This document shows positions 51,803-60,360 of a stretch of 64,000 nt of DNA, piece after piece. The notes below the pieces were generated by a model. It searched no databases, was not told the DNA's origin, and saw only the letters and a program-made list of their open reading frames with translations. Positions within the stretch are counted from its first letter, which is position 1; each line of letters opens with the position of its first letter. The stretch covers positions 2,724,001-2,788,000 of the forward strand of contig NZ_AP024745.1 of assembly GCF_019704555.1 (NCBI RefSeq). The letters are read 5' to 3'. Both the position numbers and the translations under genes were made by a program. The stretch comes from Actinoplanes sp. L3-i22. Its GTDB lineage: Bacteria; Actinomycetota; Actinomycetes; Mycobacteriales; Micromonosporaceae.

Positions 51803-52528
51803 GTGCGGATCGCGCTGTTCGCGACGTGCCTCGCCGACACCCTGTTCCCGGAGGCGGCCAAGGCCACCGTCCGGCTGCTGGAGCGGCTCGGGCACGAGGT
51901 GGTCTTCCCGTTCGAGCAGACCTGCTGCGGGCAGATGCACGTCAACACCGGTTACCAGCGGGACGCGCTCCCGCTGATTCGCAGGTATGTGTCGGTTTTT
52001 TCGCCCTTTGACGTTATTGTCGCTCCCTCGGGATCGTGCGTCGGGTCGATTCGGCACCAGCACTCCCTCGTTGCCGCCAAAGCGGGTGACGCCGGTCTGG
52101 CTTCCCGTGCCGCGGATCTGGGCGCGCGCACCTACGAGCTGTCCGAGCTGCTCATCGACGTGCTCAAGGTGGAGGACGTGGGGGCGTACTACCCGCACCG
52201 GGTGACCTACCACCCGACGTGCCACAGCCTGCGGATGACCCGGGTCGGCGACAAGCCGCTGCGGCTGCTGCGCAACGTGCGCGGCCTGGAACTGCTGGAG
52301 CTGCCCGCGGCCGAGCAGTGCTGCGGCTTCGGCGGCACCTTCTCGATCAAGAACGCCGAGACGTCCGCGGCCATGCTCGCCGACAAGATGACCAACATCG
52401 TGTCCACCGGCGCCGAGGTCTGCTCGGCCGGGGACGCGTCCTGCCTGATGCACATCGGCGGTGGCCTGCGTCGAAGGGATTCCGGAGTGAAGACCGTGCA
52501 CCTGGCCGAGATCCTGGCCGCGACATGA
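51803..52528 (+). CDS. lutA: L-lactate oxidation iron-sulfur protein LutA
   Basis: About 241 aa with two CCG-domain cysteine clusters (TCCGQMHVNTG and QCCGFGGTFSIKNAE) and the linking YHPTCHSLRMT. This is the (Fe-S) oxidoreductase LutA/YkgE type, one subunit of the LutABC complex that oxidises L-lactate to pyruvate. GAGGAGG lies 5 nt before GTG 51803; GTG 51797, inside that sequence, is in frame. It ends in a 4-bp overlap with lutB. The context explains why it is here: lactate from L-lactaldehyde must be used. Confidence 0.92.
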   Translation: MRIALFATCLADTLFPEAAKATVRLLERLGHEVVFPFEQTCCGQMHVNTGYQRDALPLIRRYVSVFSPFDVIVAPSGSCVGSIRHQHSLVAAKAGDAGLASRAADLGARTYELSELLIDVLKVEDVGAYYPHRVTYHPTCHSLRMTRVGDKPLRLLRNVRGLELLELPAAEQCCGFGGTFSIKNAETSAAMLADKMTNIVSTGAEVCSAGDASCLMHIGGGLRRRDSGVKTVHLAEILAAT

Positions 52529-53946
52529 CGACGTTCCTCGGCATGCCGGCGACCGCGCCGCGCGGCGTCGGGCACCTGCGCGGCGACGAGTCGTTCCCGG
52601 CGGCGGCCCACAAGGCGCTCGCCGACGACCAGCTGCGGCGCAACCTGCGGCACGCGACCACCACCATCCGCGGCAAGTCCGGCCGGGTGATCGCCGAGCT
52701 GCCGGACTGGCAGGAGCTGCGCTCGGCCGGCTCGGCGATCAAGGCCGACGTGATGTCCCGGCTGCCGGAGCTGCTGGAGGAGCTGGAGGCCCGGGTCACC
52801 GAGCGCGGCGGGGTCGTGCACTGGGCCGCGGACGCGAACGAGGCCAACGCGATCGTGGTCGACCTGGTGCGGCGGACCGGCTCCGAGCGGGTCATCAAGG
52901 TCAAGTCGATGGCGACCCAGGAGATCGCGCTCAACGAGGCCCTGGAGGCGGCCGGGATCCAGCCGGTCGAGACCGACCTGGCCGAGCTGATCGTGCAGCT
53001 CGGCAACGACAAGCCCAGTCACATCCTGGTGCCGGCGATCCACCGGAACCGGTCCGAGATCCGGGAGATCTTCCTCGCGGCGATGCCCGGGGTCGACCCG
53101 GACCTGACCGACGACCCGCCGGTGCTGGCCGCCGCCGCGCGGAAATACCTGCGCGAGACGTTCCTGTCCACCAAGGTCGCGATCAGCGGGGCCAACTTCG
53201 GCATCGCGGAGACCGGCACGCTCGCCGTCGTCGAGTCCGAGGGCAACGGGCGGATGTGCCTGACCCTCCCGGAGACGCTGATCACGGTGATGGGCATCGA
53301 GAAGATCGTGCCGACCTGGCAGGACCTCGAAGTGTTCCTGCAACTGCTGCCGCGGGCGTCGACCGGGGAGCGGATGAACCCGTACACGACGATGTGGACC
53401 GGGGTGACGCCCGGCGACGGGCCGCAGAACTTCCACCTGGTGCTGCTCGACAACGGGCGCAGCGCGGTCCTCGCCGACCCGGCGGGCCGGTCGGCGCTGC
53501 ACTGCATCCGGTGCTCGGCCTGCCTGAACGTGTGCCCGGTCTACGAGCGGACCGGCGGGCACGCGTACGGGTCGGTCTACCCCGGCCCGATCGGCGCGAT
53601 CCTGTCGCCGCAGCTCACCGGCATCGAGGACAACGCGTCGCTGCCGTTCGCCTCGTCGCTCTGCGGGGCCTGCTTCGACGCCTGCCCGGTGAAGATCGAC
53701 ATCCCGGCGATCCTGGTGCACCTGCGGAACCAGGCGCCGCATCCACGGTCGGAGCGGGCCGCGATGCGCGCGGCGGCGTACACGATGGACCGGCCCAAGC
53801 TGTACGCGAGCGCCCAGCGCGCGGCCAAGCTGGCCCGGATCGCCGGGCGGCGCGGGCGCGGCCTGCCGCTGGGCGGCTGGACCGACGCGCGCGATCTGCC
53901 GGAGTTCCCGCAGCAGACCTTCCGGGATTGGTGGGCGTCGCGATGA
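52525..53946 (+). CDS. lutB: L-lactate oxidation iron-sulfur protein LutB
   Basis: 473 aa. It has the LUD domain (HWAADANEANAIVVDLVRRT, KSMATQEIALNEALEAAGIQ, ISGANFGIAETGTLAVVESE) and two 4Fe-4S motifs (CIRCSACLNVCPVY and CGACFDACPVKIDI), as in LutB/YkgF. It passes electrons from lactate oxidation within LutABC. It overlaps lutA and lutC by 4 bp each, so translation is coupled. Confidence 0.94.
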   Translation: MTTFLGMPATAPRGVGHLRGDESFPAAAHKALADDQLRRNLRHATTTIRGKSGRVIAELPDWQELRSAGSAIKADVMSRLPELLEELEARVTERGGVVHWAADANEANAIVVDLVRRTGSERVIKVKSMATQEIALNEALEAAGIQPVETDLAELIVQLGNDKPSHILVPAIHRNRSEIREIFLAAMPGVDPDLTDDPPVLAAAARKYLRETFLSTKVAISGANFGIAETGTLAVVESEGNGRMCLTLPETLITVMGIEKIVPTWQDLEVFLQLLPRASTGERMNPYTTMWTGVTPGDGPQNFHLVLLDNGRSAVLADPAGRSALHCIRCSACLNVCPVYERTGGHAYGSVYPGPIGAILSPQLTGIEDNASLPFASSLCGACFDACPVKIDIPAILVHLRNQAPHPRSERAAMRAAAYTMDRPKLYASAQRAAKLARIAGRRGRGLPLGGWTDARDLPEFPQQTFRDWWASR

Positions 53947-54536
53947 GCTCGAAGGACGTGATCCTGGGCCGGGTCCGGGCGGCGCTGCGGGACGCGCCTG
54001 CGCCGGGCGAGGCGCCCCGGGAGTACCGGCGGGTGTTCCCGGCCGCGGATCTGGACGTGCTGGTGGACCGGCTGGTCGACTACAAGGCCACGGTGCGGCG
54101 GATCGCCGAGGACGCCGTCGCGGCGACCGTCGCGGAGATCGCGGGCGGGGTGGTGGTCGTACCGGAAGGGTTGCCCTTGAATTGGCGCCCCGAAGGGGCC
54201 CTGCCGGACGACGACCTGTCGCCGGACCGCATCGCCGGCGCCGACGCGGTCCTGACGGCGGCGGCCGTGGCCGTGGCCGAGACCGGGACGATCGTGCTGG
54301 ACGCGTCGCCGGACCAGGGCCGGCGGATCATCACGCTGCTGCCGGACGTGCACATCGTGGTGCTGCGCCCGGAGCAGGTGGTGGCCTCGGTCCCGGAGGC
54401 GGTCGCGCGCCTGGACCCGCGGCGGCCGCTGACCTGGATCAGCGGGCCGTCGGCGACCAGCGACATCGAGCTGAACCGGGTCGAGGGCGTGCACGGCCCC
54501 CGCCACCTGCACGTCCTGATCCTGGAACCGGTCTGA
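53943..54536 (+). CDS. lutC: L-lactate oxidation protein LutC
   Basis: 197-aa LUD-domain protein (LutC/YkgG). Blocks visible are [53 protein letters not shown], and the C-terminal [20 protein letters not shown]. It completes LutABC, which oxidises L-lactate, and it ends the rhamnose operon. The next gene starts 31 bp downstream with its own promoter box. Confidence 0.93.
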   Translation: MSSKDVILGRVRAALRDAPAPGEAPREYRRVFPAADLDVLVDRLVDYKATVRRIAEDAVAATVAEIAGGVVVVPEGLPLNWRPEGALPDDDLSPDRIAGADAVLTAAAVAVAETGTIVLDASPDQGRRIITLLPDVHIVVLRPEQVVASVPEAVARLDPRRPLTWISGPSATSDIELNRVEGVHGPRHLHVLILEPV

Positions 54537-54567
54537 TCACGAACGGCCCGAACCTAGAGTGTTCGGC

Positions 54568-57072
54568 ATGGCGACTGAGGGTGATCGGATCACCCGGTGG
54601 ACCGTGGGGCGGATGCTGTCCGCCGGCTTCCTCCTCGCGCTGCTGGCCCTGGCGGTGGTCGGCACCAGCGCCTCGGTCCGGATCGGGGACCTGCTCAACG
54701 ACCAGGACTCGATGGACCACTCGCACGAGCTGCTCGGCTACTTCGGTGGCCTGGGCAACGCGATCGACTACCTGAGCCGGGTCACCCGGGGCTACCAGCA
54801 GCCGATCGACCGGCACTGGGCGCAGGCCTTCGACGAGAACGCCGGCGACGTCGAGGGGCGGATCATCCAGCTGCGGGAGAAGTCGGCCCACGATCCGAGC
54901 TACCAGGATCACCTGAACCGGCTGCAGCCGATGATCGAGGACCGGATCGCCGCGGTCGAACGGGCGATGGAGACCGGCGCGCGTACCACCGACGCGAACT
55001 TCGACCCGGTGATCGACGCGCACCACACCATGCACAGCGCCGAGGACCGGCTGCTGTCCAGCCGGATCAAGCAGATCAAGGCCCGCGCCGAGCGCACCCG
55101 GCAGCTGATCCTCTGGGTCTCGCTGGGCACCGCCGCGCTGGTCGCGATCGGCGCGCGCAGCCTGACCCTGCGGATCACCACGCCGGCCCGGAACGTGACC
55201 GCGGCCGCCCAGCGGGTCCTGGAGGGCGATCTGAGCCGGCGCGCCGAGGTCACCGGCCCGCAGGAGCTGGCCCTGATGGCCCGCGCGGTGAACGCCTCGA
55301 TGACCGCGATGGTCACCGCGCACGACGAGGCGGTGGCGGCGACCGCGGCCAAGTCGGCGTTCCTGGCGACGATGAGCCACGAGATCCGGACGCCGATGAA
55401 CGCCGTGATCGGGATGACCGGCCTGCTGCTCGACACCGACCTCGACGACCGGCAGCGCGAGCTGGTCGGGACCGTGCACGCGAGCGGCGGCGCCCTGCTC
55501 GTGATCATCAACGACGTCCTGGACTTCTCCAAGATCGAGGCCGGCGAGCTGACCCTGGACGAGCGGCCGTTCGACCTGCGCTCGTGCGTCGAGCAGGCGA
55601 CCAGTCTGGTGGCGCTGACCGCGGACGCCAAGGGCCTGCACCTGTCCAGCCACCTCGCGCCGGGCTGTCCGGAAGTGGTCACCGGGGACGCGGGCCGGAT
55701 CCGGCAGATCCTGGTGAACCTGCTCGGCAACGCGGTCAAGTTCACCGACCACGGCGCGGTCACCGTGCACGTCACCGCGGACGGGCCGGCGGTGCGGATC
55801 GCCGTCCGGGACACCGGGGTCGGCATCCCGGCCGACCGGCTGGACCTGCTGTTCCGCCCGTTCTCGCAGGTGGACGCGTCGATCGCGCGCAGTTACGAGG
55901 GCACCGGGCTGGGCCTGGCGATCAGTCAGCGGCTGGCCGGGGCGATGGGCGGCGGCATCACCGTGGACAGCCAGCCGGGGCAGGGCTCGACGTTCACGGT
56001 CACGCTGCTGCTGCGCCCGGCCCTGTTACCGCGCGCCGCGCCGTCCGCCGCGCCGTCCGCCGCGCCGTCCGCCGCGTCGTCCGCCGCGCCGGACGCGCCG
56101 GTGGTCGCGGGCGGCCGGCCGCTCCGGGTGCTGGTCGCCGAGGACAATCCGGTCAACCAGCGGGTCGCCGAGCTGATGCTGGAACGCCGCGGCCACCGGG
56201 TGGCGATCGTCGCCGACGGCGCGGCCGCGGTCGCCGCGGTCCACCGGGACCGCTACGACCTGGTCCTGATGGACGTGCAGATGCCGGTCCTGGACGGGCT
56301 CGCCGCCACCGAGCGGATCCGCGCCGATCCGCCCCCGCACGGCGCGCCCCGGATCGTCGCCCTGACCGCCAACGTGATGGTCGACGATCAGGCCGCGGCC
56401 GCGCGCGCCGGCATGGACGGCTTCCTCGCCAAGCCGATCCAGGAGCCGGAACTCGACGCCGTCCTGTCCGACGCGGCCCGCCACGCCCCGCCGTTCCCCC
56501 TGCCCGAGGCGGGTCGCGTCGCCCCGCCGTTCCCCCTGCTCGAGGCGGGTCGCGAGGCCCCACCGTTTCCCCTGATCGAGGCGGGTCGCGACGCCACGCC
56601 GATCCGCCCGTCCGACGCCGCCCGCGCGGGCCTCGCCGCCGATGCCGCCCGGGCCGCGGCCGCCGCCGACGTGGCCGGCGCGATCGTGGTGCGGTCCTCC
56701 GGAGGCGTGACCGAAACTGACAGCATCCGCGCGTGCGTCGACGGCATCGCCGGATCCGCCTCCGCCGACCGGGCCCGCCTCGCCGAGATCCTGCACAACT
56801 TCGCCGACCGCCTACCCGGCACCCTCGACCGCATGGAACGCGCCGCCGCCACCGGCGACACCCGCAACCTGGCCCGCCTCGCCCACGGCCTGAAGGGCTC
56901 CTCGGCCACCCTGGGCGCCAGCCGCTTCGCCGCCCTCTGCGCCGACGTCGAAAGCCTCGCCCACCAGCACCCGGTCTACTCCATCGACCTCCTCCGCGAC
57001 CTCCACCACCAGGGCCGCGAGGTCTCCACGGTGATGGAGACGATCTCCACGGAGCTCGCGTTTCAAAGCTGA
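54568..57072 (+). CDS. Hybrid histidine kinase (CHASE3-HAMP-HisKA-HATPase-REC-Hpt)
   Basis: 834 aa. A sensor region with two membrane helices (about 14-36 and 182-200) encloses a CHASE3-like helical domain. HAMP follows, then HisKA with H271 in [11 protein letters not shown], and HATPase with [16 protein letters not shown] and GTGLGLA. The receiver carries D569 in [12 protein letters not shown] and the Hpt has H773 in [14 protein letters not shown]. All phosphorelay residues are intact. Linkers contain in-frame repeats ([13 protein letters not shown] at about 490; three PPFPL-x-EAGR units at about 640-675). TAGAGT (54555-54560) lies 7 nt before ATG, so a leaderless start is likely. No receiver-Hpt target protein is encoded next to it except the receiver at 57.6 kb. 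Confidence 0.93.
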   Translation: MATEGDRITRWTVGRMLSAGFLLALLALAVVGTSASVRIGDLLNDQDSMDHSHELLGYFGGLGNAIDYLSRVTRGYQQPIDRHWAQAFDENAGDVEGRIIQLREKSAHDPSYQDHLNRLQPMIEDRIAAVERAMETGARTTDANFDPVIDAHHTMHSAEDRLLSSRIKQIKARAERTRQLILWVSLGTAALVAIGARSLTLRITTPARNVTAAAQRVLEGDLSRRAEVTGPQELALMARAVNASMTAMVTAHDEAVAATAAKSAFLATMSHEIRTPMNAVIGMTGLLLDTDLDDRQRELVGTVHASGGALLVIINDVLDFSKIEAGELTLDERPFDLRSCVEQATSLVALTADAKGLHLSSHLAPGCPEVVTGDAGRIRQILVNLLGNAVKFTDHGAVTVHVTADGPAVRIAVRDTGVGIPADRLDLLFRPFSQVDASIARSYEGTGLGLAISQRLAGAMGGGITVDSQPGQGSTFTVTLLLRPALLPRAAPSAAPSAAPSAASSAAPDAPVVAGGRPLRVLVAEDNPVNQRVAELMLERRGHRVAIVADGAAAVAAVHRDRYDLVLMDVQMPVLDGLAATERIRADPPPHGAPRIVALTANVMVDDQAAAARAGMDGFLAKPIQEPELDAVLSDAARHAPPFPLPEAGRVAPPFPLLEAGREAPPFPLIEAGRDATPIRPSDAARAGLAADAARAAAAADVAGAIVVRSSGGVTETDSIRACVDGIAGSASADRARLAEILHNFADRLPGTLDRMERAAATGDTRNLARLAHGLKGSSATLGASRFAALCADVESLAHQHPVYSIDLLRDLHHQGREVSTVMETISTELAFQS

Positions 57073-57214
57073 AATTCTTCATTTCCGACGCTGCGGCCAA
57101 TAACTGATCGTCGCTCCCGCGGGGACCCTTCCGGGCCTCGCAGGGCGCTGGCGCGCCCAGAACGCGAGACCCTCCAGGGCGACGTCCGAGGGTGGTTGCG
57201 GTTTCAAAGAACCC
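57072..57214 (+). ncRNA. Duplicated 143-bp structured intergenic element, copy 2
   Basis: Starts at the last base of the hybrid-kinase stop and matches 31595-31737. The outer stem CGTCGC (57109-57114) with GCGACG (57179-57184) is conserved. The middle stem (GGGCCTCG with CGAGACCC) has one C-A mismatch where copy 1 has a pair, and the inner hairpin GGGCGC/GCGCCC keeps its stem with a different loop. It lies 378 bp upstream of the receiver gene at 57592. Confidence 0.6.
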
Positions 57215-57239
57215 ACGCGACCCGGTCACCGGGTCAGGG

Positions 57240-57336
57240 CCCAGCCGCGGCTCGCGGTCCCGGCTGGTGCTGAGGGCTGTCTCCAGGCCCAGGAAGAGCC
57301 ATGAGCGCCAGCCGGAAGCGCGAGCCGCGGCTGGGC
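57240..57336. repeat. 28-bp near-perfect inverted repeat
   Basis: A 28-bp arm at 57240-57267 (start CCCAGCCGCGGCTCGCG) has its near-complement at 57309-57336 with 2-3 differences, around a 41-nt spacer. It lies just downstream of element copy 2 and may be a hairpin terminator for the kinase or a leader structure for the receiver gene. Confidence 0.7.
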
Positions 57337-57520
57337 GCGGGGTCGCGGCGCGGGGCGCGGCTGGGCGCGGCGCGGCGCTGGGCGCGGCTGGGCGCGAGGC
57401 GCGGCTGGGCGCTGGGCGTGGCTGGGCGCGGCTGGGCGCGGGGCGGGGCGCGGCTGGGCGCTTGCTCGGGGCGGCCGGCGGGGGCTGGGGGTGGTTTCTG
57501 GTGGAGGGGGCGGTGAGCTG
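57337..57520. repeat. Degenerate GCGCGGCTGGG array
   Basis: Irregular tandem copies of GCGCGGCTGGGCGCGG-type units fill the leader of the receiver gene. Composition is almost pure G, C and T; no coding function. Confidence 0.8.
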
Positions 57521-57591
57521 GGGCTGATCTGGGCATGTGCGGGTGCTGGGCGGGGCGCGTCGATACGCTGGGGAGGAGCGAGGGGGCCGGG

Positions 57592-57960
57592 ATGACGTCC
57601 GTTCTGGTGGTCGACGACGATCCGACCGTGCTGGAGATCGTCGAGACCGTGCTGCGGTCCGGCGGCCTTGACGTGGACACCCGGCGCAACGGGCGGGACG
57701 CGCTGGTCGCGGCGCACGAGCACGTGCCGGACATCGCCGTCCTGGACGTGACGATGCCCGACATGACCGGGCTCGAGGTGTGCCGGGCGCTGCGCGACGA
57801 CGCGGAGACCGCGGACATCCCGATCATCCTGCTGACCGGGCGGGGCCAGTGGCTCGACGTGGCGTCCGGCTTCGACGCGGGCGCCGACGACTACCTGGTC
57901 AAGCCGTTCACCGCGCAGGACCTGCTGACCCGCGTCGAAGCGCTCACCGGCCGTTTCTAG
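57592..57960 (+). CDS. Single-domain response regulator (CheY-like)
   Basis: 122-aa receiver with VLVVDDDPTVLEIVETVLRS (acidic pocket), phosphoacceptor D in DIAVLDVTMPDMTGLEV, IILLTGRG and the K of GADDYLVKPFTAQDLL. There is no output domain, so it works by protein contact or as a phosphorelay shuttle. The start ATG 57592 follows GGGGGCCGGG; the GGGGAGGAG further upstream is too distant. It converges with a kinase-like gene (12 bp between stops) and may pair with it or with the hybrid kinase upstream. Confidence 0.9.
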   Translation: MTSVLVVDDDPTVLEIVETVLRSGGLDVDTRRNGRDALVAAHEHVPDIAVLDVTMPDMTGLEVCRALRDDAETADIPIILLTGRGQWLDVASGFDAGADDYLVKPFTAQDLLTRVEALTGRF

Positions 57961-57978
57961 AGCCGGCCGTTTCTAGAG
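57947..57978. repeat. 16-bp perfect tandem duplication at the convergent gene ends
   Basis: CCGGCCGTTTCTAGAG occurs twice back to back. The first copy contains the TAG stop of the receiver and the second the stop region of the opposing kinase. Confidence 0.9.
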
Positions 57979-58656
57979 GGGCAGCAGCATCCGGAGGTAG
58001 GCGGTTCCGCCGGAACTGTGCACCCCGACGCTCCCGCCGTGCCGGCCCACCACCGCCCGGGCCATGATCAGCGCCATCGCGTTGCCGCCCGCCCCGGTCG
58101 AGGTGAACAGCCGGTCGGTGACCTGCTCGTCGGGCAGCGGGAAGGACACCTGCCACTCGCCGCCGACGAGTTCCGCCTCGATCTCGGCCGAGCCGCTCAG
58201 CGCCCGGACCGCGGCGAGCAGCCGGGTGACGACCTCGCTCAGGCGTTCCCGGTCGCCGAGGAACAGCCCGTCCGGCGGTGCGGTGGCGCAGTCCGCCCCG
58301 GCCGCCCCGGCCACCCGGCGGAGCATCCCGGGCAGGTCGAACTCGGTCCGGTCGAGCGGGATCGTCCCGCTCTCGATCCCGCTGATCGTGGCGATCTCGT
58401 TGGTGCACCGCTCGATCCGGCGCAGGTTGCGGGAGATCAGCGGCAGCGCCTCGTCGAGCAGTGGGTCACCGGTCTGTTCGGGCAGCATGTCGAGCATGCC
58501 GAGGGCGGCGGTCAGCGGGGTCCGCAGCTCGTGCAGCAGCGCGCTGACCAGTTCGGTCTTGGTGGCGGCGAGTTCGGCGAGCGCCCGGTTGTGACGGCGC
58601 AGCCGGCGGCGCATCTGCGCCTCGACGCTGGGTGAGGGTGCTTCCGGCGTACTCAA
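57973..58656 (-). CDS. Histidine-kinase-like protein with degenerate ATP-binding domain
   Basis: 227 aa. The HisKA domain is intact with H in ALLHELRTPLTAALGMLDML. The HATPase part is degenerate: the N-box asparagine is replaced (SEVVTRLLAAVRAL), the G1 block is missing, and the G2 region is reduced to AGGNAMALIMARAVVGRHGG, where a normal kinase has G-x-G-L-G-L. No membrane segment. It probably serves as a phosphotransfer or regulatory protein, or has lost kinase activity. It converges on the receiver gene. Confidence 0.8.
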   Translation of the reverse strand: MSTPEAPSPSVEAQMRRRLRRHNRALAELAATKTELVSALLHELRTPLTAALGMLDMLPEQTGDPLLDEALPLISRNLRRIERCTNEIATISGIESGTIPLDRTEFDLPGMLRRVAGAAGADCATAPPDGLFLGDRERLSEVVTRLLAAVRALSGSAEIEAELVGGEWQVSFPLPDEQVTDRLFTSTGAGGNAMALIMARAVVGRHGGSVGVHSSGGTAYLRMLLPL

Positions 58657-58665
58657 AGCGGTTTG

Positions 58666-59154
58666 TCATTCCCCCGGCAGGACGTCGCCCGGCGCGCCGT
58701 GCGGTTCCCGGGCGCCGCCGAGGTCGGTGCCGTGCGGCGTGAACGTGGTGGGTTCGTCCTCGGGCGTCTCCTCGCCGCCGCCGCCGGCCCCCGAGGGCCG
58801 CGCACCACCGCAGTCGCCGCCGGGGCCGCCCCCAGGCCCGCCGGACATCCCGCCGGGGCCACCGGACATCCCGCCCGGGCCGCCGGGTCCGCCGGACATG
58901 CCGCCCGGAGCGCCACCGGACGGTCCACCCGGGCCCATCCCGGACGGCATGCCGCCGGGCGCGCAGGACGACTGCGTGGCCGGGGTGTCCGCGGGCGTGT
59001 TCGTGTCGTCGGACGAATCACCGCAGGCGCCGATCAGGAGGGCCGCGGCCACGGCCGTCAGGGCCGCGGCGGCCCGGCGTACGGGCGTGGGGTGCTGCGT
59101 GCTCGGCAAGGGTGCTCCCGGGATTCTGGTCCGTTCGGGTACGTGAACAGCCAC
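58666..59154 (-). CDS. Gly/Met/Pro-rich putative lipoprotein
   Basis: 162 aa from GTG 59154. The signal AAAALTAVAAALLIGAC ends in a lipobox (IGAC), followed by GDSSDDT. The rest is GGMSGGPGG-type repeats with two cysteines (SSCAPGG, GGDCGGA), ending TFTPHGTDLGGAREPHG. The repeat tract is built from 9-18-bp units. It is a surface-anchored low-complexity protein of unknown function, divergent from the MacA-like exporter operon. Confidence 0.65.
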   Translation of the reverse strand: MAVHVPERTRIPGAPLPSTQHPTPVRRAAAALTAVAAALLIGACGDSSDDTNTPADTPATQSSCAPGGMPSGMGPGGPSGGAPGGMSGGPGGPGGMSGGPGGMSGGPGGGPGGDCGGARPSGAGGGGEETPEDEPTTFTPHGTDLGGAREPHGAPGDVLPGE

Positions 59155-59165
59155 AATCTACGAAT

Positions 59166-60305
59166 ATGAGCAAGGTAACGGGGCAAATCCGATCTAAACG
59201 ACGCATTCGGTGGATAGGCGCCGGCATCGTCGTGGTGGGAATCGCCGCCGGCGTGGCCCTCGGAGTCGTGCACAGCCGCCAGAACAGCGGGAAGTCCGCC
59301 ACGATCGTCGCGGTCGCGGTGGCGAAGGGCGCGGTCACCCTGGACGTGGCCACCGCCGGCACGGTCGAGCCGGCCACCACCCGGGAGCTCTCGTTCGCGG
59401 TCAACGGCACCGTCGAGGCGATCAAGGTCCGGGCCGGCACCAAGGTCAAGGCCGGGGCGACCCTGGCGACCGTCGACGACACCGACGCGACCGGCGACGT
59501 GGACGACGCCGAGGGCACCCTGAGCGACGCCGAGGACCGGCTCGACGACGCCGAGGACCAGGCCGCCGCGGTCACCGCGTCGGCGACCGCGTGCGCCACC
59601 GCGACCACGGCCCGGGGACATCTGACCGGGGTCAGCCCGGTGCCGGAGGTGGCCGCGGCCGGCTGCACCACCCGCGGGTACCCGGACACCGGCAACGACT
59701 CGATCCTCAGCGCGCGGCAGGCGGTCAACAAGGCCTCGCAGGCCGTCGACAAGGCGCAGGCGGCCCTGGACGGCACGGTGATCCTGGCGCCGATCGCCGG
59801 GACCGTGGTCTCCGTCGCGGGCAGCGTCGGCGACACGGTGAGCAGCGGGAAGACGTTCCTCACCCTGGCCGACACGTACGACATGCAGGTCGAGGCGGAC
59901 TTCCCGGAGGCCGACGCCGGCTCGCTGAAGGTCGGCCAGACCGGCACGATCACGCTCGCCGACCACGACGAGGCCCTGGACGGCACCGTGGTGCAGGTCG
60001 ACCCGGTCGGCACCTCGGACGGCACGCTGGTCCGCTACGGCGTGGTGCTCTCCTTCAAGTCCGCCCCCACCGACCTGCTCGTCGGGCAGACCGCGCAGGT
60101 CAAGGTCCGGGTCGGCGAGTCCACGGACGTGCTGCGCGTGCCGTCCACCGCGGTGCACGACATCACCGGCGGATCGGGCACCGTGCTGGTCCGCAGCGGG
60201 TCGCGGAGCACCCGGAAAACCGTGACCGTCGGACTGCGTGGCGACCAGTACACCGAGGTCACCGACGGACTGGCGAGCGGCGACCAGGTCGTACGTTCTT
60301 GGTGA
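59166..60305 (+). CDS. HlyD/MacA-type membrane-fusion (periplasmic adaptor) protein 1
   Basis: 379 aa, ATG 59166. One N-terminal membrane anchor (RWIGAGIVVVGIAAGVALGV) is followed by the lipoyl/hairpin part (VEPATTRELSFAVNGTVEAI, KVKAGATLATVDDTDATGDV, GTVVSVAGSVGDTVSSGKTF) and beta-barrel domains (VLRVPSTAVHDITGG, KTVTVGLRGDQYTEVTDGLA). In a Gram-positive cell it would work outside the membrane with the MacB-like permease. A cysteine pair (TACATAT, AGCTTRG) within the hairpin is unusual. Confidence 0.88.
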   Translation: MSKVTGQIRSKRRIRWIGAGIVVVGIAAGVALGVVHSRQNSGKSATIVAVAVAKGAVTLDVATAGTVEPATTRELSFAVNGTVEAIKVRAGTKVKAGATLATVDDTDATGDVDDAEGTLSDAEDRLDDAEDQAAAVTASATACATATTARGHLTGVSPVPEVAAAGCTTRGYPDTGNDSILSARQAVNKASQAVDKAQAALDGTVILAPIAGTVVSVAGSVGDTVSSGKTFLTLADTYDMQVEADFPEADAGSLKVGQTGTITLADHDEALDGTVVQVDPVGTSDGTLVRYGVVLSFKSAPTDLLVGQTAQVKVRVGESTDVLRVPSTAVHDITGGSGTVLVRSGSRSTRKTVTVGLRGDQYTEVTDGLASGDQVVRSW

Positions 60306-60360
60306 TCAAGGAATACCGGCGAACACCCCACCACGAACCGGTCGCAGCGGACATGATGGC

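Noticed and set aside
57296..57336. Third SAM-IV-like riboswitch (CCATGAGCGCCAGC resembles the aptamer start)
   Set aside because: The CCGGCAACCC core and the GGGGTGCCCC element are missing; the similarity is explained by the inverted repeat. It could be a decayed copy, but that cannot be shown.
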